In this document: piece by piece, positions 16,822-26,074 of the stretch
Numbering within the stretch: position 1 is the stretch's first letter
Layout of the letters: each line of letters starts with the position of its first letter
Source: Paenibacillus sp. OV219
GTDB lineage: Bacteria; Bacillota; Bacilli; Paenibacillales; Paenibacillaceae
Direction of reading: 5' to 3'
NCBI RefSeq assembly: GCF_900110075.1
Contig: NZ_FOCJ01000001.1
Location: 868,001 to 932,000 of the forward strand
DNA: 64,000 bases
Notes under the pieces: model-generated
Seen by the model: the letters and a program-made list of their open reading frames with translations, nothing else
Told to the model about the DNA's origin: nothing
Databases searched by the model: none
Position numbers and translations under genes: made by a program

Positions 16822-17967
16822 ATGCGCAAAGTTATGTGCATCTTGCAAGCCGTCTGTCTTCTTGGGATCAGCATCATGCTCAGCAGTCATCGCGCCGAAG
16901 CGGGAGATGAAGGGGCAAAGCTGCGCGTAGCCGCGAGTCCAGAATCGGTCAGGGCAACGGAGCTTGCAATCGGCAGCGATGAAGCGATATCGAAAATGTT
17001 AAGCCATGGCGTTCGCGTCCGAATTTATGCGATTCCCGTCACGGATACATTCGTTACCTTCAAGAAAGGGAGCGAGGAGAGCTCTCTTCCGGTCGATCGA
17101 TACGGCGTTGTATATGACACCGTTTCGCATGAGAAGCTGATCCTGCAAGAGCCAGATCGGGTTCTTCTCTCACAACAGGTTCGCGAGCTTCGAGGGGCGC
17201 ACTATGGCCGATTGCTGCCTTGGGAAGAAGCGAAGGTTTATGTTCCGAACATGTCGAGCTTCTCGCTCACTGATCTGGAAACTGGCTTAACCTTTCAGGT
17301 GCAGCGGCGGGCAGGCAGCAGTCATGCCGATGTTCAGCCTCTTACCCGTGAGGATACCGAGATTATGAAACGCATCTATAATGGCAAATGGAGCTGGAAG
17401 CGCAAAGCGATTCTCGTTCAGGCGGACGGTCAGGTGCTCGCAGCATCGATGCACGGTAAGCCGCACGGCGGAGATGGAATTCCTGACAATGATTTTCCAG
17501 GCCACTTCTGTGTTCATTTCCTCGGGAGCACGACACATAAGACACAAACCGTCGATCCGGAGCATCAGCTTATGGTGTTCAAGGCTGCTGGTAAACTGCC
17601 TGAGTATGTTGGCGCGATGAACCCGGACAAGATCGTTGCCACCTTCTTCAAAACGTTTAATTTGAAAGAAATTCAAGCTTCACGAATGTTGTTTGAAGCC
17701 CCTTATAATGACAAGCTTGAGCGTCTCATTGCACACGTGGAACGGATCGCTGCCGATCAGAAGAAAGTGATCGCTGCGAACGCTTCGGAAGACGAACTAA
17801 TAGCGGATCTGTCGCAGAATGTAAGGATGTTAGCAGAGAACAAGAAAGTGCTAAAGCTGAAGCTGGGGCTGATTCTCGTTCGGGAATCGCCGGCAGAGCC
17901 GTGGAAGATCGAGTCAATTGCCGCGATAGACAATAAGGGCAAAGATATGCTTGATGCGGATAAATAA
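16822..17967 (+). CDS. Exported protein of unknown function with conserved His/Cys C-terminal domain
   Basis: This is a secreted or surface protein of 381 aa. The signal peptide (residues 1-27) ends near HRAEAG. The middle to C-terminal domain carries blocks SHADVQPLTREDTEIM, WSWKRKAILV, HGKPHGGDGIPDNDFPGHFCVHF and VDPEHQLMV. I recognise these from uncharacterised Firmicute proteins often fused to peptidoglycan-binding or SH3 domains. The invariant-looking HFCVHF with nearby histidines could form a Cys/His active site, but this is inference. The frame opens at 16699, but GTGGAGG before the ATG at 16822 and the signal peptide fix the start. It stands alone, with a terminator downstream. Confidence 0.8.
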   Translation: MRKVMCILQAVCLLGISIMLSSHRAEAGDEGAKLRVAASPESVRATELAIGSDEAISKMLSHGVRVRIYAIPVTDTFVTFKKGSEESSLPVDRYGVVYDTVSHEKLILQEPDRVLLSQQVRELRGAHYGRLLPWEEAKVYVPNMSSFSLTDLETGLTFQVQRRAGSSHADVQPLTREDTEIMKRIYNGKWSWKRKAILVQADGQVLAASMHGKPHGGDGIPDNDFPGHFCVHFLGSTTHKTQTVDPEHQLMVFKAAGKLPEYVGAMNPDKIVATFFKTFNLKEIQASRMLFEAPYNDKLERLIAHVERIAADQKKVIAANASEDELIADLSQNVRMLAENKKVLKLKLGLILVRESPAEPWKIESIAAIDNKGKDMLDADK

Positions 17968-17984
17968 GAATCGTGGCTAATGTC

Positions 17985-18056
17985 AAACACCTTGCGAATT
18001 GAAAGACGCGCCTGTTTAAAGGGAGTCTCCATGCAAGGTGTTTGTTGTTTCGTTTT
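17985..18056 (+). terminator. Long-loop terminator-like hairpin
   Basis: AAACACCTTGC (17985-17995) pairs with GCAAGGTGTTT (18033-18043), followed by GTTGTTTCGTTTTT. The loop of 37 bases is long for a standard terminator. Confidence 0.6.
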
Positions 18057-18065
18057 TCGATTCGT

Positions 18066-19961
18066 TCATTCGCTATATTTGTTTCGGTAATGAGCAAGTG
18101 CGAGCAGCGGCCAGATGAGCGGATAGCTCTCGTAGCAAGTATAGATATAACCGGGTAAACCGGCTCCATTCGGGTAGCGCGCAGCAAGCGATTGCTGCTG
18201 CAGATGCTCGCCAGGCAGATTGCGGAGCAAATAGGTGCAGGCGCGCTGCATCCCTTCAGTTGGCGTCTCATGGACGGCGATGAGTGCGTCCAGCGCCCAG
18301 GCGGTTTGAACGAGAGTGGAAGTGGGGAGAGGGACGAACCGCTTCACCTCGTCACTCCCGCAAGATTCGCCGAAACCGCCGTCTGCGTGTTGAATGCTGT
18401 GCAGCCAATTGACCGCGCGCCGAATTCGTGGATGCTGTGGCGACTCGTTGACAGAGGCGAGTCCGGTCAGCGCTGCCCATGTACCGTAGATATAACAGAC
18501 GCCCCAACGCCCGTACCAGGATCCGTCCAGTTCTTGATGGCTGTAGAGCCAATTCGCTGCGCGACGGATGAAATGGTGCTCGGTCGTCAGTCTGGCGAAG
18601 CGGCCGAGATATTCGAGCGTCCTGCCGGTCAGATCCGGTGTTGACGGATCCGTTGCTGCATCTTCCGCACCGTCGAGCGGTACCCAGCTGATCAGCTTGT
18701 TATCTTGGTTGCGTTCGAACGCCGCCCAGCCGCCGTCGCTGTTCTGCATCGCGAGCAGCCACTTGAGTCCTCTCTCACGAGAGGTAGCAGAGACATCTAC
18801 GGTTAACGAATGAATGGCTCGCAAGACAGCCGTCGTATCATCATTGTCGGGATGGATCGTATTGATGTTCGAGAAGCCCCAGCCACCTGGCTCTGGATCA
18901 ACGACATTGTGCTTCCAGTCGCCAAGCTTTGTATGCTGCCGCGAAAGCAAGAACTGCCCTGCACGCATAATAGAAGGATGAGACGGGGAGAAGCCGGCAG
19001 CTTGCAGCGCATGGCTGATTAGCGCGGTGTCCCAGACGGTGGATGTTGTATTCTGGAGTGTGGCGGCTCTGCCATGCAGCGTCCAGTCTGGCGCAAGCAA
19101 TGTCTCTAGCGCTTGGAGCGCTCCGGCGATAAGCGGATGCTCCGCTTTGAAGCCGAGTGCACGGAGCGAATGAACCATCAGAATGGTCGCTGTCGCATAG
19201 CTATACAGCGAGCCATCGGACTCGATGCGCGCTTGCATAAACGAGACAGCGCGATCGGTTGCTTGCTGATGTAGCTGGAGGCGATCATCATCAAGCTGCC
19301 GCAGCTTATAATGAAAATGCCTCTGCCAGCTGCCCTGCTGCAGCCTTAGCTCCTCGCTCTCGCTGCGCAGCGGCTCGAGCGGGATGATCGATGGCAGTGT
19401 GAATGCCGGCTTGCGGTCGCCGAGTATGAGCATCGGCGCCATATGAACGCGCGCATAGCCGGAGAATTGATAGAAGTGAAGCGGCGCTGATTTCGGCAGC
19501 AGCATCAAAGTGAGTGGAACAGGAAACCAGCGCGGCCAACGATATTGTCCGACAGCGGCGAGCAGGAACTTCGTTACTAAGCTCTCGATGCGGGATAGGC
19601 CGCCGAGCGCTTGCAGCGATTCGCGAGCTCGCTTCATATGCGGCTCATTCGGGGTTCTGCCGGCGAACTGCAGGGCAAAGTAGCACTCCGCTGTAGCGGC
19701 TGCATGTCCAGGCGCCTCGTTCGGGTAGATGCGCCAAGCGCCGTCGGAGCCTTGCATGAGTTCGATCCGCTCCCTCAATGCAGCAACTAGCTTAGGCTTC
19801 GGCACTTGCATGCTCTGCAGCAGCATGATCGCTGCCGCATCTGTGGACGTCCCGGAATCAATGAAGCCTAGCCGCCAGCTGCCATCAACGCTTTGTCTTG
19901 GCAGCAGCCGATTGACGAGCAAATTGATGCCGGCTTGAATCTGGTTCAGATCTGGCTGCAT
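18066..19961 (-). CDS. shc: Squalene-hopene cyclase family triterpene cyclase (hopene or sporulenol type)
   Basis: This is a monotopic membrane enzyme that cyclises squalene or a related C35 polyprene by protonation. The DXDD acid motif appears as DNDD at residues 372-375, in HPDNDDTTAVLRAI. Several QW repeats are present (DGSWRLGF, DGGWAAF, DGSWYGRWGVCYIYGTW, DGGFGESC). With the start at ATG 19961, set by AAGGAGGT 6 bases upstream, the product is 631 aa. That equals Bacillus sporulenol synthase (about 632 aa) and typical SHC. An in-frame ATG at 19994 lacks a ribosome binding site. No squalene-synthesis genes lie nearby, so substrate choice (squalene or tetraprenyl-curcumene) is undecided. 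Confidence 0.92.
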   Translation of the reverse strand: MQPDLNQIQAGINLLVNRLLPRQSVDGSWRLGFIDSGTSTDAAAIMLLQSMQVPKPKLVAALRERIELMQGSDGAWRIYPNEAPGHAAATAECYFALQFAGRTPNEPHMKRARESLQALGGLSRIESLVTKFLLAAVGQYRWPRWFPVPLTLMLLPKSAPLHFYQFSGYARVHMAPMLILGDRKPAFTLPSIIPLEPLRSESEELRLQQGSWQRHFHYKLRQLDDDRLQLHQQATDRAVSFMQARIESDGSLYSYATATILMVHSLRALGFKAEHPLIAGALQALETLLAPDWTLHGRAATLQNTTSTVWDTALISHALQAAGFSPSHPSIMRAGQFLLSRQHTKLGDWKHNVVDPEPGGWGFSNINTIHPDNDDTTAVLRAIHSLTVDVSATSRERGLKWLLAMQNSDGGWAAFERNQDNKLISWVPLDGAEDAATDPSTPDLTGRTLEYLGRFARLTTEHHFIRRAANWLYSHQELDGSWYGRWGVCYIYGTWAALTGLASVNESPQHPRIRRAVNWLHSIQHADGGFGESCGSDEVKRFVPLPTSTLVQTAWALDALIAVHETPTEGMQRACTYLLRNLPGEHLQQQSLAARYPNGAGLPGYIYTCYESYPLIWPLLALAHYRNKYSE

Positions 19962-20129
19962 AGCGGCACCTCCTTCCGTGCTTACATCAGGCATTTGTAG
20001 TCACTTCGATGCTGCCCTTCGGGTATAAGTGTATGACGCTAACGCCTTCATTCATGAGGAGTTTGGCACAAAAAAGTAACAAATCTAGTTGAACTGGCGC
20101 GCAAATAAGGAAAAGATTCACGTAATGGA

Positions 20130-20158
20130 TGGACAACTTGGCTGGAACTCTTTATTAT
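20130..20158 (+). promoter_or_regulatory. SigA-type promoter of the FecCD permease operon
   Basis: TGGACA (20130-20135) and TATTAT (20153-20158) match the -35 and -10 consensus at 5 of 6 positions each, with a 17-base spacer. They lie about 80 bases upstream of the first permease gene. Confidence 0.72.
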
Positions 20159-20172
20159 GAAAATAATTCTCA
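20158..20172. promoter_or_regulatory. Fur box
   Basis: TGAAAATAATTCTCA matches the 7-1-7 Fur consensus (TGATAATNATTATCA) at 12 of 14 fixed positions. It begins at the last base of the -10 hexamer and covers the expected transcription start. It predicts iron-dependent repression of the permease genes. Confidence 0.75.
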
Positions 20173-20234
20173 ATTGAATTCGAACTAGGCATCCAGAGGT
20201 ACAAGATGTACATAAGTAAAGGTGGTTTATCATT

Positions 20235-21281
20235 GTGCAGTCCCATTCAATTTCTAGAGCAGAACAGCCGGACGTAACGATTCAATCGCGTCCGCTCGCT
20301 GCTATTATCCTACTCATCGGCGGGAGCGCGCTTCTCTTACTCAGCGCGGCGCTGTCGATCGCAGTTGGAGCGGCAGACATCTCGCTTGCTACGGTATGGG
20401 AATCGCTCGTTCATTTCAATCCGGATCTGACTTCCCATCAGGTCATTCACCAGCTGCGGATTCCGCGTGTTATTGCTGGAGCGTTAACCGGTGCGGCGTT
20501 CGCAACGGCAGGCGCGCTTATGCAGGGGATGACCCGCAACCCGATCGCAGATTCAGGATTACTAGGCATTAATGCAGGCTCTGGCCTCTTGCTCGCCGTA
20601 TGCTTTGCTTTCTTCCCAGGCATGTCCTTCGTCAATTTGCTGTTCTTCTCGTTCATTGGAGCTGCATTCGCGGCTGTCATCGTATTCGGTGCTGGCTCAA
20701 TGGTGAAGGGTGGACTTACGCCGGTTCGCCTTGTGCTTGCAGGGGCGGCAGTATCTGCTCTGATGCTTGCAATTAGCGAAGCGATTGCGATTCATTACAA
20801 TGTAGGCCAAGAGCTCACATTCTGGTATGCGGGCGGCATGCAAGGCGTTCAGTGGGCACAGGTGAAAATCATTACTCCTTGGATACTTGGCAGTATCGCG
20901 ATTGCTATTCTGATGTCCCGCTCCATTACACTGCTAAGCCTTGGCGAAGATATCGCGACAGGTCTCGGCCAGCGTACAGGGCTTGTCAAGGCGATAGGGG
21001 CGCTGCTCATTCTCATCTTGGCCGGCGCTTCTGTCTCCATCGTAGGCGCAGTTGGCTTCGTCGGCCTGATTATTCCGCATGTCGCGCGATATCTTGTTGG
21101 CGTTGATTATCGCTGGATTTTACCGTGCTCTGCGGTGCTCGGCTCGCTTCTCGTCGTACTCGCTGATATCGGCGCAAGAATGTTCAACCCATTCGCTGAG
21201 ACGCCGCTTGGTGCACTCATCGCCATCATCGGCGTACCGTTCTTCCTCTACCTCGCCATGAACGAGAGGAGGGAGCTGTAG
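20235..21281 (+). CDS. FecCD-family iron-siderophore ABC transporter permease (first)
   Basis: This is a BtuC/FecCD-type permease with about nine to ten membrane helices, 348 aa. Family blocks include LRIPRVIAGALTGAAFATAGALMQGMTRNPIADSGLLGINAG near 70-115, a GQRTGLVKAIGALL coupling region, and VGFVGLIIPHVARYLVG. It imports Fe(III)-siderophores as a heterodimer with the next gene. The GTG start follows AAAGGTGG. A promoter with a Fur box lies upstream. No binding-protein or ATPase gene accompanies it. In Bacillus the similar YfiZ/YfhA pair borrows the YusV ATPase, and the same may apply here. Confidence 0.92.
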   Translation: MQSHSISRAEQPDVTIQSRPLAAIILLIGGSALLLLSAALSIAVGAADISLATVWESLVHFNPDLTSHQVIHQLRIPRVIAGALTGAAFATAGALMQGMTRNPIADSGLLGINAGSGLLLAVCFAFFPGMSFVNLLFFSFIGAAFAAVIVFGAGSMVKGGLTPVRLVLAGAAVSALMLAISEAIAIHYNVGQELTFWYAGGMQGVQWAQVKIITPWILGSIAIAILMSRSITLLSLGEDIATGLGQRTGLVKAIGALLILILAGASVSIVGAVGFVGLIIPHVARYLVGVDYRWILPCSAVLGSLLVVLADIGARMFNPFAETPLGALIAIIGVPFFLYLAMNERREL

Positions 21282-22307
21282 ATGGTGTCAACTTCCATTG
21301 TCGCTTCAGCGGAAGCAGCTCGTCGTAAACGGGCTTTCTCCATAATGACGCTATTATTCGTTCTCATCGTGATTGTTTTCATTATTAGCATGGATACGGG
21401 CCAATTGAAGCTGACACCGCATGAGGTGCTGCGTACCTTAATTGGCAAAGGTGATGCGAAGCAGGAGCTGATTCTGTTCCAGTTCCGGCTTCCTAGGATG
21501 GTCATGTCGCTGCTAATTGGCGCTGCTTTTGCCGTATCGGGCTGCATCCTGCAAGGGGTTACACGCAATGCGCTCGCAGAGCCGGGCATTCTTGGCATTA
21601 ATGCCGGCGCAGGGCTCGTCGTCATCCTGTTCATCAGCGTCTTTCCGGTCAGTAGCACGATCTTCCTGCTGCCGCTGCTCGCATTGGTTGGTGCAGGAGG
21701 AACAGCAGCGCTTATCTTCACGCTCTCCTACCGGCGTAATCATGGTATCTCCACGATCCGGATGCTGCTTGTCGGTATTGCGGTTGCTGCGGGAATATCT
21801 GCTGCGATGCTTGTGCTGACGCTTCGCCTCAATCCCGAGCAGTTCAAATTCGTGCAGGTCTGGCTAGCTGGCAGCATCTTGGGCACCGATTGGCGCTTCG
21901 TGCTCGCGCTTGTGCCTTGGCTTGTCGTGCTGTTGCCGCTTGTATTCTTCAAAGCGCGAGTGCTCGACGTCATGAACCTCGGCGATCTCACTGCAAGCGG
22001 ACTTGGCGCTGCGCTTAGTCGTGAGCGGCTTATCATGTTTGCGTCTGCTGTCGGATTAGCTGGCGCAGCAGTCGCACTCGGTGGTGCCATCGGCTTTGTT
22101 GGGTTGATTGGCCCTCATCTGGCGAGACGGCTAGTCGGTCCGCAGCATCCGTATTTACTGCCTGCTTCGGCGCTTGCCGGAGCGCTGCTGCTTATCATTT
22201 CTGATACATTCGCACGGCTATACAATATTCCGACAGGTATTGTCGTTGCTGTGATCGGAGCGCCGTATTTTCTTTATTTACTGATGCGGACCAAAGGCTC
22301 CAGCTAG
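21282..22307 (+). CDS. FecCD-family iron-siderophore ABC transporter permease (second)
   Basis: This is the partner permease of 341 aa, starting at the base after the preceding stop codon, so the two are translationally coupled. Conserved blocks are FRLPRMVMSLLIGAAFAVSGCILQGVTRNALAEPGILGINAG, GAAVALGGAIGFVGLIGPHLARRLVG and a C-terminal segment ending in LYLLMRTK. It has about nine to ten membrane helices. It forms a pseudo-two-fold channel with the first permease. The siderophore type cannot be read from the sequence. Confidence 0.92.
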   Translation: MVSTSIVASAEAARRKRAFSIMTLLFVLIVIVFIISMDTGQLKLTPHEVLRTLIGKGDAKQELILFQFRLPRMVMSLLIGAAFAVSGCILQGVTRNALAEPGILGINAGAGLVVILFISVFPVSSTIFLLPLLALVGAGGTAALIFTLSYRRNHGISTIRMLLVGIAVAAGISAAMLVLTLRLNPEQFKFVQVWLAGSILGTDWRFVLALVPWLVVLLPLVFFKARVLDVMNLGDLTASGLGAALSRERLIMFASAVGLAGAAVALGGAIGFVGLIGPHLARRLVGPQHPYLLPASALAGALLLIISDTFARLYNIPTGIVVAVIGAPYFLYLLMRTKGSS

Positions 22308-22332
22308 CTATCGAAAAAGGGGAGATATTCGA

Positions 22333-24051
22333 ATGCTCGCAAGGTTCTTTTCCTATTACAAACCTTATAAGAAACTGTTCTACCTAGATTTCTTCTGCGC
22401 GATCTTCGCAGGGTTTCTGGAGCTAGGTTTTCCGCTGGCGGTGAACCAATTCGTCGATAAGCTGTTGCCAGGCAAGGACTGGATGCTGATCTCATGGGCA
22501 TGTGTAGGCTTACTGTTTGTATATATCCTCAATGCACTACTCAATTATATTGTTACATACTGGGGCCACATGCTCGGCATCAATATCGAGACTGACATGC
22601 GGCGCAAGCTGTTCGACCATATTCAGAAGCTATCGTTCCGCTTCTTCGATAACAATAAGACAGGCCATCTCATGTCCAGGCTGACGAATGACTTGATGGA
22701 AATTGGCGAAATGGCGCATCATGGTCCGGAAGATTTGTTCATCGCCGTGATGACGCTCGCAGGCTCTTTCACACTCATGATGTTCATCAACTGGAAGCTG
22801 GCTGTACTGACATTCATCGTCGTACCTCTCATGATCTATCTCGCCATCTTCTTCAGCCGCCAAATGACAAAAGCATTCCATCAGCTGTTCTCTGATATCG
22901 CAGAATTCAATGCGCGTGTTGAAGATAATGTCGGCGGTATGCGCGTCGTGCAAGCGTTCGCGAACGAGCCTTTCGAGAAGGATCAGTTCCAGGTAAACAA
23001 CGGAAAGTTCCGCTTAACGAAGCTGTTCTCTTACAAAATCATGGCGTTCAACTCATCCATCAACTACATGCTGAAACGCCTCGTCACACTGTTCGTCATG
23101 GTGTGCGGCACTTGGTACGTCATTCGCGGCGAGCTGACGTATGGGGAGTTTATCGGCTTCCTACTACTGGCGAACGTGTTCATTGGACCGATTGAGAAGA
23201 TCAATGCGGTCATCGAGAGCTATCCGAAAGGCATTGCCGGCTTCAAACGTTATGTCGATCTTCTGGACACGGAGCCAGAGGTTGCAGACCGTCCGAGTGC
23301 GCGTGATGTGAACACATTGCAAGGAAATATCAAGTTCCAAGATGTGTCTTTCGGCTATGAGAATGAATCGCATGTGTTGGAGCATATCCAATTATCGATC
23401 CGATCAGGGGAGACGGTGGCTTTCGTTGGACCATCCGGAGCGGGCAAAACAACGCTGTGCAGCTTGCTGCCGCGGTTCTACGATGTTGTAGGTGGCAGCA
23501 TTACCGTGGATGGCATCGATATCCGTGACATGAAGCTGGCTTCGCTTCGCAAGAATATCGGTATCGTGCAGCAGGATGTGTTCCTGTTCTCGGGAACGAT
23601 TCGGGAAAATATCAAGTATGGCAAAATGGACGCGACCGATGAGGAGCTCCTTACGGCAGCACGTAGAGCGCAGCTTGAGGTGTTCATCCAATCGTTGCCG
23701 GAGGGGCTCGATACGATTGTAGGTGAGCGGGGCGTGAAGCTGTCCGGCGGCCAGAAGCAGCGGGTTGCAATTGCGCGGATGTTCCTCAAGAACCCGCCAA
23801 TTCTTATTCTTGACGAAGCGACTTCGGCGCTAGATACCGAGACGGAGTCGGCGATTCAGCAGTCGCTTGCAGAGCTGTCGCAGGGACGTACAACTCTCGT
23901 CATCGCGCACCGACTTGCAACGATCAAGAATGCGGATCGCATCGTGGTCGTGACCGAGGATGGCGTCTCCGAGCAAGGCCGGCACGAGGAGCTGCTCGCA
24001 GCAGGCGGACATTACAGCAGGCTGCACCATGCGCAGTTCCAGCATGCATAA
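22333..24051 (+). CDS. ABC exporter, fused membrane and ATP-binding domains
   Basis: This is a 572-aa half-transporter of the MsbA/LmrA (ABCB) type. Six membrane helices lie in residues 1-310, including the coupling segment RRKLFDHIQKLSFRFFDNNKTGHLMSRLTNDL. The ATPase domain has Walker A GPSGAGKTT (about 364-372), Q-loop IVQQDVFLFSGTIRENI, signature LSGGQKQRVAIAR, Walker B ILILDEATSALD and H-loop IAHRLAT. It is probably a homodimer. It lies 25 bases after the Fur-controlled permeases with its own AAGGGGAG ribosome binding site. Iron-regulated siderophore or heme-precursor export is plausible, but only by context. Confidence 0.9.
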   Translation: MLARFFSYYKPYKKLFYLDFFCAIFAGFLELGFPLAVNQFVDKLLPGKDWMLISWACVGLLFVYILNALLNYIVTYWGHMLGINIETDMRRKLFDHIQKLSFRFFDNNKTGHLMSRLTNDLMEIGEMAHHGPEDLFIAVMTLAGSFTLMMFINWKLAVLTFIVVPLMIYLAIFFSRQMTKAFHQLFSDIAEFNARVEDNVGGMRVVQAFANEPFEKDQFQVNNGKFRLTKLFSYKIMAFNSSINYMLKRLVTLFVMVCGTWYVIRGELTYGEFIGFLLLANVFIGPIEKINAVIESYPKGIAGFKRYVDLLDTEPEVADRPSARDVNTLQGNIKFQDVSFGYENESHVLEHIQLSIRSGETVAFVGPSGAGKTTLCSLLPRFYDVVGGSITVDGIDIRDMKLASLRKNIGIVQQDVFLFSGTIRENIKYGKMDATDEELLTAARRAQLEVFIQSLPEGLDTIVGERGVKLSGGQKQRVAIARMFLKNPPILILDEATSALDTETESAIQQSLAELSQGRTTLVIAHRLATIKNADRIVVVTEDGVSEQGRHEELLAAGGHYSRLHHAQFQHA

Positions 24052-24060
24052 TTCATTGTA

Positions 24061-24118
24061 AAAGCGAGAAGGGTAGCTAGTCGCTCATGCGGCCAGCGCA
24101 CCTTTCCCGCTTTTTTTG
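24061..24118 (+). terminator. Terminator after the ABC exporter gene
   Basis: AAAGCGAGAAGG (24061-24072) pairs imperfectly with CCTTTCCCGCTTT, followed by a run of T residues (24111-24117). Confidence 0.75.
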
Positions 24119-24183
24119 CATCCGTCCATATGGCACTGGTATAATATTTTGCTGGAAGCTGTAACTTTAGAGGAGTGAAAATA

Positions 24184-25425
24184 ATGAACTCATTCGAGAA
24201 TCGTTTAGCGCAATATGCTGCGCTGGCAGTCGAGGTTGGCGTCAACATTCAGCCAGGACAGAAGCTATGCATTATAACTCAATTGGAAGCGGCGCCTTTC
24301 GTACGCCTCGTCGTGAAGCATGCGTATGAGATTGGCGCAAGCTATGTTCACGTGGAATGGACGGATGAGCAGATCATCCGTACTCGGCTCGAGAAGTCGC
24401 CGGAGGAAGGGCTATCGTTCTACCCAGAGTGGATCGTCGATGGGCGTGTTAAATTGGCGGAAGAGGGAGCTGCATTCTTGTGGATTACGGCCGAGAATCC
24501 AGATCTGCTGAACGGCATCGAATCGTCGCGCATCAGCGCAGTGACGAAGCCAGCTCAGACTGCACTTCAACCATTCCGCAAATATACGCTTAGCAATGAT
24601 TGTGCTTGGTCCATCGTCGCTGTCCCAACGCCAGAGTGGGCTGAGAAGGTGTTCCCAGGAATGGAGTCTTCGGCTGAGCGAGTAAATGCATTGTGGGAAG
24701 CGATCTTCGCTGCGACCCGCGTGGATGCGGCCAATCCGATTGCGGCATGGCGCGAGCATGCAGATGGGCTTCGCAGCAAAGCGGAACGCTTGAACGAAAG
24801 CAGATTCAAAAAGCTTCGTTACCGCTCCACATCATCGGGAACGGATGTGTCGATCGGCTTGCCGGAAGGGCATCTCTGGGTAAGTGCGGGTACGAAGAAT
24901 AAGCAAGGCAGTGTATTTATTCCGAACATGCCGACAGAGGAAGTGTTCACTTCGCCGCATAAAGGCAGCGTGAACGGAACCGTATATAGCAGTAAGCCGC
25001 TCAGCTATAACGGCAACTTGATTGACAACTTCTCGATTACATTCTCCGATGGCCGCATTACGTCATACGAAGCTGAGCAGGGCTATGAAGCGCTCAAAGG
25101 GCTTGTGGAGACGGATGAAGGCTCGCACTATCTCGGAGAGATCGCGCTTGTTCCATTCCAATCACCTATTTCGAATACGAACTTGACGTTCTACAACACC
25201 TTGTTCGATGAGAATGCAGCATGTCATCTGGCAATTGGGTTTGCATTCCCGTTTTGCCTCGATGGCGGGCTTCAGCTGAGCAAGGAAGAGCTGGCGGAGC
25301 GCGGTTTGAATAATAGCTTGACGCATGTTGATTTCATGATCGGCAATGCAGATCTCGATATTGATGGCGTGCATGAGGATGGTTCGGTTGAACCGCTGTT
25401 CCGCGGCGGCAATTGGGCATTCTAA
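24184..25425 (+). CDS. ampS: M29-family metalloaminopeptidase
   Basis: This is a cytoplasmic dinuclear-metal aminopeptidase of the AmpS/AmpT/PepS family that removes N-terminal residues from peptides. The length of 413 aa fits (B. subtilis AmpS about 410). Metal-ligand regions are recognisable in the C-terminal half: DEGSHYLGEIALVP, NAACHLAIG and LTHVDFMIG. The family's N-terminal block (VEVGVNIQPGQKL) is present. A GTG at 24175 also opens the frame, but GAGGAG with 8-base spacing points to ATG 24184. It is monocistronic, with terminators on both sides. Confidence 0.92.
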   Translation: MNSFENRLAQYAALAVEVGVNIQPGQKLCIITQLEAAPFVRLVVKHAYEIGASYVHVEWTDEQIIRTRLEKSPEEGLSFYPEWIVDGRVKLAEEGAAFLWITAENPDLLNGIESSRISAVTKPAQTALQPFRKYTLSNDCAWSIVAVPTPEWAEKVFPGMESSAERVNALWEAIFAATRVDAANPIAAWREHADGLRSKAERLNESRFKKLRYRSTSSGTDVSIGLPEGHLWVSAGTKNKQGSVFIPNMPTEEVFTSPHKGSVNGTVYSSKPLSYNGNLIDNFSITFSDGRITSYEAEQGYEALKGLVETDEGSHYLGEIALVPFQSPISNTNLTFYNTLFDENAACHLAIGFAFPFCLDGGLQLSKEELAERGLNNSLTHVDFMIGNADLDIDGVHEDGSVEPLFRGGNWAF

Positions 25426-25434
25426 TCGCAAAAT

Positions 25435-25470
25435 AAAAAATCGGCCCGAGAACATCTCGGCCCGATTTTT
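25435..25470. terminator. Bidirectional terminator between ampS and a GNAT gene
   Basis: A 17-bp stem with one mismatch (25435-25451 with 25457-25473) has six A on the left and six T on the right. It can therefore terminate both convergent genes. Confidence 0.88.
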
Positions 25471-26006
25471 TATTTTAGCAGTTTCTCGTATAAGCAGAAG
25501 CCGCTTGGCGAAGTGCCTTTGTAGGTATAACCAATTCCGCTGTAGAATTTGTTCAAGGTTTCATTGTTTGCAATGCAATCCAGGCGAATACGGTCTTTGC
25601 CTGTGAAGGAAACCCCTTCCTCTGCCCATCTCACGATGTCGGCGCCAAGACCTTGCCTTGCGTAATCACGATTAATCGCGAGGCGATGCAGGTAAACGAT
25701 AGACTCATGTCCATCTGGACCCCATAGGCTATGATCCCACTCACCTGGCACCTGCATAAGAAGGACGATACCAGCGAGCGTGTCGCCGTCCTTGAACATG
25801 AAGAGCTCGCCTTTCTCGATATGTCCGGTCACATTATGGTGATCATCACCGCTCAGAAGTGCGCTCCATTGTGTAGAGCCTTTGCTTTGCAGCCAACGCG
25901 CTGTGCTTACAAGCAGGTTCATCACATCAGCGGCGTCCGATGGTTTAGCTTGTACGACGCGGATGCGGTCGCTTACGTATTCTTGTTTCATAGTGAATGC
26001 TAGCAT
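25470..26006 (-). CDS. GNAT-family N-acetyltransferase
   Basis: This is an acetyl-CoA-dependent acyltransferase of about 178 aa. The fold is recognisable from YLHRLAINRDYARQGLGADIVRWAEE (motif A, with the RQGLG pyrophosphate-binding loop) and LDCIANNETLNKFYSGIGYTYKG (motif B). GGAGA, 8 bases before ATG 26006, favours this start over ATG 26021. ATG 25991, which gives MKQEYVSDR, is also possible. The substrate is unknown. It faces ampS convergently. Confidence 0.85.
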   Translation of the reverse strand: MLAFTMKQEYVSDRIRVVQAKPSDAADVMNLLVSTARWLQSKGSTQWSALLSGDDHHNVTGHIEKGELFMFKDGDTLAGIVLLMQVPGEWDHSLWGPDGHESIVYLHRLAINRDYARQGLGADIVRWAEEGVSFTGKDRIRLDCIANNETLNKFYSGIGYTYKGTSPSGFCLYEKLLK

Positions 26007-26074
26007 AGATGAGTTCTCCATTTAGATAGTGTAGTGTAGCTCTGATCTATTGTAGCATTCAAGGCTAACGGCGA

